DNA of 19,507 bases from Clostridiales bacterium UBA1389 (GTDB taxonomy: Bacteria > Bacillota > Clostridia > Oscillospirales > CAG-382). The stretch is taken from positions 11,172-30,678 of the forward strand of contig DBQR01000019.1 in the NCBI GenBank assembly GCA_002305335.1. Direction: 5' to 3'. Every line of letters starts with the position of its first letter. Position 1 is the first letter of the stretch. A model generated the notes under the pieces. It saw nothing but the letters and a program-made list of their open reading frames with translations. It was not told where the DNA came from and did not search any database. Below, piece by piece: positions 13,855-19,507 of this stretch. Both the position numbers and the translations under genes were made by a program.

Positions 13855-15162
13855 TTATTTACCCGATTCGGTATCGCTTTGGTAATACATTATCTGCCGG
13901 TAAAATTCCACGCAGGCGTTGAAAAAGTTTTTGTCACAGCCTTCGGGACGGTTTCTTATGCAAAGCACCAGGTCGTCCTCAAACACGTCAAAGCCTGATA
14001 TTTCCTTAAAAAATTTAAGTTCCGACACCCTGACCCCGTAACCGTCTTCCGATTCGGCGTCGGGAAGCAGCGTCACCGTTTCCCCGTTGGAATCCTTATA
14101 GGAAAACACGCTTTCAAGGGATAAAAGCTGCCCCGATTCGTACAGCTTATCGTAAAAGGATTTTTCTACAATAAAGATTATGTTGTTTCCGCTTTCAAGC
14201 TGTTTTTCAAAATAGGCGGCGTCGTCGGGGTTATCGGTATAAGCGTTGCCGGTTTTCTTTACAATCCTGTAGTCAACCCCCAGTTCCTTTGAATCGGACT
14301 TGTTGCTGTCGGTAAAGTATTTTACCGCTTTATCCGACAGGGATTTCCGGGTTATCTCGTATATCCTGTTATAGCCGACATACATTAAGCCCACGTCATA
14401 GGGGGCAACGTCAAAGACGGGTATCGGTTTGGCGGGCTGTTCCTCGGACCTGAAATCGAACATGGCTTTGAAAAGAGCCTTGTTGGAATTCCAGAATTCC
14501 ACCGTCCTGCCGTAGGCGATGGCTTCCCCCTCCGGGGACTGGCGGATACAGAGAACGGTGTCCTTCGGGAGGGAACTGAAGCCGTCTATGTCAAAGAAAT
14601 CAAGGTTTGATATCCTTACGCCGTACTCGTCATAGGTGTTGTCGGGGATTTTATCCCCATCGATTATGCTTGAAAGCTTTGCCAACACCCCGTATTCCTT
14701 CAGTTCCTCGTAAAAGGATTCCTCCACTAAATAAATAAGGGAATCTCCGGCGGTTATTTCAAGGTTGAACCTTTTTACCGCGTCCACGTTTGATTCGTAG
14801 GCGGTTTTGGTTTTGTCGCCGGAGGCGGTTATGTCAAGTATGGAAAGATATTTTTCCCCGTCGGCGTTGTAGTCGTTAAGGTAATATTCGGCGATTTTCG
14901 TCATTTTTGCCCTGACCGACGCCGAAATATAACCGGGACCTACGTACATTATACCGGCATCCGGTTCTTTATTGGCAAACAGCTGGGCTATTCCTAAACC
15001 GATTCCGATTATTAGAATTACCGAAATAACGGTCTGCCATTTGTAAAAGTACCAGAACTCTTCCAGCTTATCCCTGAAGGTTTTTTTGGTGTTTTCTTCG
15101 GTTTCTTTGGGCGGTTCGTCCTGTATAAGATCGGCGGGCTTGCCGTCTGGGCCTATTTTCAT
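13855..15162 (-). CDS. Membrane-anchored protein with a duplicated extracellular domain
   Basis: The product has 435 residues. A charged cytoplasmic N-terminus ending EEFWYFYKWQ leads into one membrane helix (about 42-62); the rest is predicted to be outside. It contains two copies of a domain of about 170 residues (68-235 and 256-427). Matching segments are DAGIMYVGP and DVGLMYVGY; LIYLVEESFYEELKEYG and IIFIVEKSFYDKLYESG; YGVRISNLDFF and YGVRVSELKFF; VLCIRQSPEG and VLCIRNRPEG. I do not recognise a named family; proteins with a FWYYYKW-type anchor are frequent in gut Clostridia and lack assigned functions. AAGGAAGG lies about 8 bases before the ATG. The gene follows lysS by 27 bases and is probably the last gene of that operon. 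Confidence 0.88.
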   Translation of the reverse strand: MKIGPDGKPADLIQDEPPKETEENTKKTFRDKLEEFWYFYKWQTVISVILIIGIGLGIAQLFANKEPDAGIMYVGPGYISASVRAKMTKIAEYYLNDYNADGEKYLSILDITASGDKTKTAYESNVDAVKRFNLEITAGDSLIYLVEESFYEELKEYGVLAKLSSIIDGDKIPDNTYDEYGVRISNLDFFDIDGFSSLPKDTVLCIRQSPEGEAIAYGRTVEFWNSNKALFKAMFDFRSEEQPAKPIPVFDVAPYDVGLMYVGYNRIYEITRKSLSDKAVKYFTDSNKSDSKELGVDYRIVKKTGNAYTDNPDDAAYFEKQLESGNNIIFIVEKSFYDKLYESGQLLSLESVFSYKDSNGETVTLLPDAESEDGYGVRVSELKFFKEISGFDVFEDDLVLCIRNRPEGCDKNFFNACVEFYRQIMYYQSDTESGK

Positions 15163-15189
15163 GGCATTACCCTTCCTTTCCCTGAAATA

Positions 15190-16692
15190 TTAGCTTTTTA
15201 TAGGCTTCATGGTGGGGAACAGCAGTACATCCCTTATGGAAGGGGAATCGGTAAGGAGCATAACCAGCCGGTCAAGGCCGAAGCCCAAACCTCCCGTGGG
15301 GGGCATACCGTATTCAAGGGCGGTTATAAAGTCCTCGTCGACTTCGGCGTTTATCCCCGCCGCCTTCTTTGCCGCCACCTGCTTTTCAAACCTTTCCCGT
15401 TGATCGATGGGGTCGTTTAATTCCGAAAAGGCGTTCCCCATTTCCCTTGCGTAAATAAAGAATTCAAATCTTTCGGTAAAAGCGGGATTATCTCTTTTCC
15501 GCTTTGCAAGGGGGGAATTTTCCACCGGGTAGTCGTATATGAAGGTGGGCTGAATAAGCTTTTCCTCCACAAAGTTTTCGAAAAAGGCTATAAGTACGTT
15601 CCCCTTGGTGGGAACGCCTTCGATTTTAAGATTATGCGCTTTGGCAACCGCCAGGGCATCTTCGTCGGTCTTCCAGTCGCCGTAGTCAACACCGGCGTAT
15701 TTCTTAACCGCTTCCGCCATGGAAAGCCTTTCCCAGGGGGAAGCCATGTTAATTTCGGTTCCCTGATAGGTTATGACGTCGCTGCCGCATACATCCCTTG
15801 TCAGGCTGACATACAGTTCCTCCACCAGATCCATCATGCCGTGATAGTCGGTATAGGCCTGATACAGCTCTATGGAGGTGAATTCCGGGTTGTGCTTTAC
15901 GTCCATACCCTCGTTTCTGAACACCCTGCCCACCTCGTAAACCTTTTCGAATCCTCCTACGATAAGACGCTTAAGGTGGAGTTCGGTTTCGATTCTGAGA
16001 TACATGGGAATGTCAAGGGTGTTGTGGTATGTCACAAAGGAACGGGCGGCCGCCCCCGTTTCGATGGTGTGAAGCACGGGGGTGTCAACCTCCAAGAATC
16101 CTCTTGCGTCAAGGAAATTGCGGATTTTTGTTATTATTTTGGACCGCATTATAAAGGTGTTCTTGACTTCCGGGTTTACGATAAGGTCCACATACCTCTG
16201 ACGGTAGCGCAGGTCGGTATCCTTGAGTCCGTGGAACTTTTCGGGAAGGGGAAGGAGGGCTTTCGAAAGGAGTCTGACGGATTTGGCGTGTACCGAAATC
16301 TCCCCCCGCTTTGTTTTGAACACAAAGCCGGTAAGACCTATAATATCGCCGATATCCCATCTTTTGAATTCGGTAAAGGAGTCCTCCCCTATATCGTCGA
16401 TTCTCACATAGCACTGGATTCTTCCGCTGCCGTCGGCAATATCGATAAAGTTTGCCTTTCCCATATCCCGGCGGGACATTATCCTGCCGGCTATGGACAC
16501 ATCCCTGCCTTCATATTCTTCGAAGTTATCCTTTATAACCGCAGCATAGGCGTTTTTGTCGAACCTGACTTCCTCGAAGGGGTTTTTACCATCTGATTTC
16601 AGTTCGGCAAGCCTTATCCGCCTGAGTTCCAGTTCGTGGGTGGTCAAAACCTCGTTTTCGCCTTCTGTTACCTGGTTTATATTGTCTGACAT
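15190..16692 (-). CDS. lysS: Lysyl-tRNA synthetase, class II
   Basis: This cytoplasmic enzyme charges tRNA-Lys with lysine using ATP. The product has 500 residues, the normal length. An N-terminal OB-fold anticodon-binding domain (about 60-165, VSIAGRIMSRRDMGKANFID) precedes the class II catalytic core. Motif 1 lies around FLDARGFLEVDTPVL, motif 2 is VYEVGRVFRNEGMDVKHNPE followed by FT, and motif 3 is GGLGFGLDRLVMLL. The lysine-pocket region ENSPLAKRKR and EMGNAFSELNDP are also present. AAGGA lies 6 bases before the ATG. The gene starts 13 bases after the greA stop, the common greA-lysS arrangement of Firmicutes, so the two are co-transcribed. Confidence 0.98.
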   Translation of the reverse strand: MSDNINQVTEGENEVLTTHELELRRIRLAELKSDGKNPFEEVRFDKNAYAAVIKDNFEEYEGRDVSIAGRIMSRRDMGKANFIDIADGSGRIQCYVRIDDIGEDSFTEFKRWDIGDIIGLTGFVFKTKRGEISVHAKSVRLLSKALLPLPEKFHGLKDTDLRYRQRYVDLIVNPEVKNTFIMRSKIITKIRNFLDARGFLEVDTPVLHTIETGAAARSFVTYHNTLDIPMYLRIETELHLKRLIVGGFEKVYEVGRVFRNEGMDVKHNPEFTSIELYQAYTDYHGMMDLVEELYVSLTRDVCGSDVITYQGTEINMASPWERLSMAEAVKKYAGVDYGDWKTDEDALAVAKAHNLKIEGVPTKGNVLIAFFENFVEEKLIQPTFIYDYPVENSPLAKRKRDNPAFTERFEFFIYAREMGNAFSELNDPIDQRERFEKQVAAKKAAGINAEVDEDFITALEYGMPPTGGLGFGLDRLVMLLTDSPSIRDVLLFPTMKPIKS

Positions 16693-16705
16693 AACAATTC
16701 CTTTT

Positions 16706-17179
16706 CTATTTGGATATTTCAGATATGGTGAATTTTAATATGCCCTTGGGGGCTTCCACGTTTACCGTATCCCCTTTGCGGCAGCCGAGAAGGGCTTTGC
16801 CAAGGGGGGAATCGTCGGATATTTTACCGGAAAAGGGGTCAGCTTCGGTGGAGCCCACAACACGGTATTCGGTTTCCTTGTTGTGTTCGATGTCGTATAC
16901 CGTAACCAGACTGCCTATACCCACCCGGTCGGTCCTGACCTCGCTGTCGTCAAGAATGACGGCGTTTTCGATAATGGATTCCAGATTGGCGATTCTGGTT
17001 TCCACTTCGCCCTGTTCGTTTTTGGCTTCGTCGTATTCGCTGTTTTCGGAAAGGTCGCCGTAGGCTCTGGCTTTGGCTATGGCCTGGGCGACTTCGTTTC
17101 TTTTTACGGTCTTAAGATGCTCCAGTTCCGCCGTCAGTTTGGCGTAACCTTCTTTGGATACATAAATCTGCTTTGCCAT
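16706..17179 (-). CDS. greA: Transcription elongation factor GreA
   Basis: GreA binds RNA polymerase through the secondary channel and stimulates cleavage of backtracked transcripts. The product has 157 residues, the usual length. The N-terminal coiled coil (about 10-75) carries the tip motif GDLSENSEYDEAKNEQ with the acidic residues Asp42 and Glu45 that position the catalytic metal. The C-terminal FKBP-like domain includes VGSTEADPFSGKISDDSPLG, a GreA hallmark. GAGGAGA lies 8 bases before the ATG. It lies 34 bases after the S41 peptidase stop and directly upstream of lysS. Confidence 0.97.
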   Translation of the reverse strand: MAKQIYVSKEGYAKLTAELEHLKTVKRNEVAQAIAKARAYGDLSENSEYDEAKNEQGEVETRIANLESIIENAVILDDSEVRTDRVGIGSLVTVYDIEHNKETEYRVVGSTEADPFSGKISDDSPLGKALLGCRKGDTVNVEAPKGILKFTISEISK

Positions 17180-17213
17180 TTCGGTTTTCTCCTCGGTTTA
17201 TATTTAACTGATG

Positions 17214-18536
17214 CTATTTTTCGGGTTTTGTAAGCCTGTCAAGTTCGGCAACGGCGGCATTCAATTGTTCGTCGTCATCGCCGCCCCGTAAAAAGGGACG
17301 GTTTTTATAATACTCGCTTTCCTCGACTATTATATTCGGGGTGATGCCTTTAAGATGATAATTTTCGCTGAAGGGGGGATTGTAATAGAAATGGGTTATC
17401 CTAACCCCCGAACCGTCGCTTAAAGGCCATATGTTTTGACCAGTGCCTTTACCGAAGGTGGTGGTTCCGATTACGGTTGCCATCTGATAGTCCTTAAGGG
17501 CGGCGGTAAACAGTTCCCCCGCCGAGGCGGTGTTTTCGTTGCACAGCACCACCATGGGCTTGTTTATGCAATCGGCGTCGGAATTGTAGGATTCCAGCAC
17601 GTTTTTATCCTTATCCATAAGGGTTATTATGGGTCCTTCGGGGAGGAGTTTGTCTAAAACACTGCATATTATATCCAAATTCCCGCCGGGATTGTCCCGC
17701 ATATCGAATATATAGCCCTTTATCCCTTTGCTTTCGGCTTCGTCGATGGCTTTGGAGAAATCCTCCGCCACATGCCCCGAAAACTCGGTTATGGTTATAT
17801 AGGCATAATCGTTTTTATATTCGGTATAAACCGCCGTGGTCCTGACTTCTCCCCTTACCGGGTTTATATCGAGTTCATTCCCGTTCCGCAGGATTTTCAG
17901 CTTTACGGTGGTACCCAGTTCCCCCGCCACAAGGGAAACGCATTGGCTGTAGCTTTCGCTGGTAACGGGGGTACCCTCCACGTTTATTATGGCGTCTCCC
18001 CGCAAAAGCCCCGCCGTTTCGGCAGGGGAGCCGGGCATAACCCGGTTTACATATATATAACCCGTGTCCGGGTCCTGATACACATAAACTCCTATGCCGT
18101 ACAGCCTTCCTTTTGAGCTGTTGCTCAGCTCCTCCATTTCCGCTTTGCTGTGATATAACGTGTAGTCGTCCCCGATGGCGCTGAAATAGGCATTTAACAG
18201 GTAGTCCTGAATGTCCCCTTCTGCGGTATCGGCAAACAGTATATCGTACATGGCGTCGGACAGAGCGGTTTTTACCGCATCATCGTCTATGTCAAAGAGA
18301 TAATTTTGGTCGACATAATTCTGCGCTTCCTTGAGGATTTTCAACGCCTTGCTTATATCATAAAGGTCTTCGTATTTTTTGTTGAGATTTGCGACGGCGT
18401 TATTGTAGGCAATATGCTGGCGGTCGAGTTCGGTGTCATATTGTTCCCTTAAATACACCGACACCGAAACAAAAGTTATAACCGCCACCGCAATACAAAG
18501 CACAAGGGCGGTTGTTATTCTTATGGTTTTACTCAT
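17214..18536 (-). CDS. S41-family C-terminal processing peptidase (Ctp type)
   Basis: This is a membrane-anchored serine protease that cleaves extracytoplasmic proteins. The product has 440 residues: an N-terminal helix (about 5-27), a helical region with a coiled part, a PDZ domain (about 145-220, with GIGVYV and AGLLRGDAIINVEG), and the S41 catalytic domain. The Ser/Lys dyad is Ser338 in NENTASAGELF and Lys363 in GTTTFGKGTGQ; IFDMRDNPGG is the usual strand before it. Directly upstream is an M23 peptidase gene; in Firmicutes this pair commonly follows ftsEX and works in cell wall remodelling or sporulation signalling (CtpB-like). The ribosome binding site AAGGGA is about 11 bases before the ATG, rather distant. 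Confidence 0.94.
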   Translation of the reverse strand: MSKTIRITTALVLCIAVAVITFVSVSVYLREQYDTELDRQHIAYNNAVANLNKKYEDLYDISKALKILKEAQNYVDQNYLFDIDDDAVKTALSDAMYDILFADTAEGDIQDYLLNAYFSAIGDDYTLYHSKAEMEELSNSSKGRLYGIGVYVYQDPDTGYIYVNRVMPGSPAETAGLLRGDAIINVEGTPVTSESYSQCVSLVAGELGTTVKLKILRNGNELDINPVRGEVRTTAVYTEYKNDYAYITITEFSGHVAEDFSKAIDEAESKGIKGYIFDMRDNPGGNLDIICSVLDKLLPEGPIITLMDKDKNVLESYNSDADCINKPMVVLCNENTASAGELFTAALKDYQMATVIGTTTFGKGTGQNIWPLSDGSGVRITHFYYNPPFSENYHLKGITPNIIVEESEYYKNRPFLRGGDDDEQLNAAVAELDRLTKPEK

Positions 18537-18574
18537 CTGAAGGTACTTCCCTTAAAGTTTTAAAAATTCTGCGT

Positions 18575-19507
18575 CTAATCCAGATAACCGTATTTGTCAA
18601 GGACTTCTTTGATATACTTGTCGAGATAGTCGGCGGGGTCAACCAGGTTACTCCCTAAATAAACCCCGAAATGGAGGTGGTTGCCGGTGGACCTTCCGGT
18701 GGTGCCCACCCTGCCTATAACCTGACCCTGGAGCACCTTGTCATTATTGCCCACAAGGCGTTTTGAAAGATGGGCATAAAGGGTGGCGGTGCCGTCCCCG
18801 TGGGAAACCACAATCACATTCCCGTAGCTTTCGGAAAATTCGCTTCTTATAACAACCCCGGATTTCACCGACTGTACCGGCGTGTTGGCGGGGGCGGATA
18901 TGTCAACTCCGTTGTGGTAGGCTATCTGCCCGGTGAAGGGGTCCTTCCTGTTGCCGAAGCCGGAGGTTATGACGCAGCTTCCCCAGTAGTCGGCGGCAAT
19001 GGGCCAGCCGTAATCCCCTTCTATGTAGGTGTACTTATCCTTCAATGCGGCGTTTAATTCGGCTATCTGCTTTTCCAGTTCCTTGGCTTTCCGCTCGTAT
19101 TCCTCGATTTGCTCGGCGGTAAGTTCGAGTTCTTCACCGTACTGCGACATAAGCTCGTCCAGTTCAACCACCTGAGCTTGATAGTCGGTCATTGCCGTTT
19201 TTAGGCTTTCCCGGTAATTTGACAGATCCCTGTTTGTGGTTTCATAGACATTCAGAGTATCGGCAATATCGGCCTTGGCGGCATCGATATCCGATGCCAG
19301 CTGTTTCATATACTTCAATATGTATTCCACATAGTCCTTTTTGGTAAGAAATGAGGAAAGGGAATCCGACTGCAACAGCAGCTCAAAGGCCGAGGGATTT
19401 CCGTTTTTGTAGTAGTAAACCACAATCTTGTCGTACATGTCGTACAGCTTTTCCAGTTCGGTCTGCTGCTCGAAGAGTTTATTGTTAAGGGAGGAAATAA
19501 GCTGTTC
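18575..19507 (-). CDS. M23-family peptidase with EnvC-like coiled coil, 5' part missing
   Basis: This is the C-terminal part (310 residues) of a secreted murein hydrolase or hydrolase activator of the EnvC/NlpD type. The frame stays open to the window edge (residues EQLISSLNNKLFEQQTELEK precede the first Met at 19438), so that Met is internal. The N-terminal part is coiled coil (to about residue 155 of this fragment). The LytM/M23 domain has the zinc ligands in YHNGVDIS (HxxxD) and HLHFGVY (HxH), plus SGFGNRKDPFTG and VVSHGDGTATLYAHL. All ligands are present, so it may be an active endopeptidase, not just an activator. The signal peptide should lie outside the window. It is 38 bases upstream of the S41 peptidase gene. 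Confidence 0.94.
   Translation of the reverse strand, partial: EQLISSLNNKLFEQQTELEKLYDMYDKIVVYYYKNGNPSAFELLLQSDSLSSFLTKKDYVEYILKYMKQLASDIDAAKADIADTLNVYETTNRDLSNYRESLKTAMTDYQAQVVELDELMSQYGEELELTAEQIEEYERKAKELEKQIAELNAALKDKYTYIEGDYGWPIAADYWGSCVITSGFGNRKDPFTGQIAYHNGVDISAPANTPVQSVKSGVVIRSEFSESYGNVIVVSHGDGTATLYAHLSKRLVGNNDKVLQGQVIGRVGTTGRSTGNHLHFGVYLGSNLVDPADYLDKYIKEVLDKYGYLD

Noticed and set aside
15634..16596. 320-codon plus-strand open frame opposite lysS
   Set aside because: Fully antisense to an intact lysyl-tRNA synthetase gene; long only because of codon bias in the opposite strand. No ribosome binding site or domain seen.

Overview
The window looks like chromosomal DNA from a spore-forming, low-to-moderate GC Firmicute of the class Clostridia, probably an Oscillospirales-like gut lineage. 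This rests on family content: EngB, a DivIVA-type coiled-coil protein, a DUF4434-like lipoprotein, a SpoVM-like micropeptide, the greA-lysS pair, and strong AGGAGG-type ribosome binding sites. The lineage is an inference. I see no rRNA, tRNA, CRISPR array, insertion sequence or prophage gene, and no gene-free stretch longer than about 150 bases.

Layout. (1) 1-423: the 3' part of engB (GTPase for ribosome assembly) and its terminator. (2) 547-1503, minus: an RluA-type pseudouridine synthase, divergent from a 247-residue six-helix membrane protein (1545-2288) that resembles an ABC-exporter membrane domain lacking its ATPase. (3) 2306-6069, minus: a sodium:alanine symporter gene overlapping a P2A calcium-type P-type ATPase gene. 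(4) 6145-8782, plus: a good promoter, then a DivIVA-like protein, a class I fumarase beta subunit and a DUF4434-like lipoprotein, packed as an operon and closed by a strong hairpin. (5) 8783-9028, plus: two micro-genes too short for ordinary gene finding, a 48-residue two-helix protein and a 28-residue SpoVM-like peptide. (6) 9042-11311, minus: SGNH hydrolase, GNAT acetyltransferase and aspartate-semialdehyde dehydrogenase as one operon with its own terminator. (7) 11392-13770, minus: a membrane-anchored leucine-rich-repeat protein with Ser/Glu-rich spacers and its own promoter. (8) 13855-19507, minus: a compact run of M23 peptidase (partial), S41 peptidase, greA, lysS and a membrane protein built from a duplicated domain.

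How the genes fit together. Regions 1, 2 and 8 carry housekeeping translation, transcription and envelope functions. The M23 plus S41 pair suggests that ftsE and ftsX lie just outside the right edge. Regions 4 and 7 encode surface proteins that share the same kind of Ser/Glu linker. The most interesting items are the SpoVM-like micropeptide with its microprotein partner, whose ribosome binding site lies inside a terminator stem; the stand-alone ABC-type membrane domain; the internally duplicated 435-residue protein; the acidic insert placed exactly between leucine-rich repeat registers; and the fumarase beta subunit with no alpha subunit beside it. I did not find a clear new multi-gene defence or biosynthetic system.
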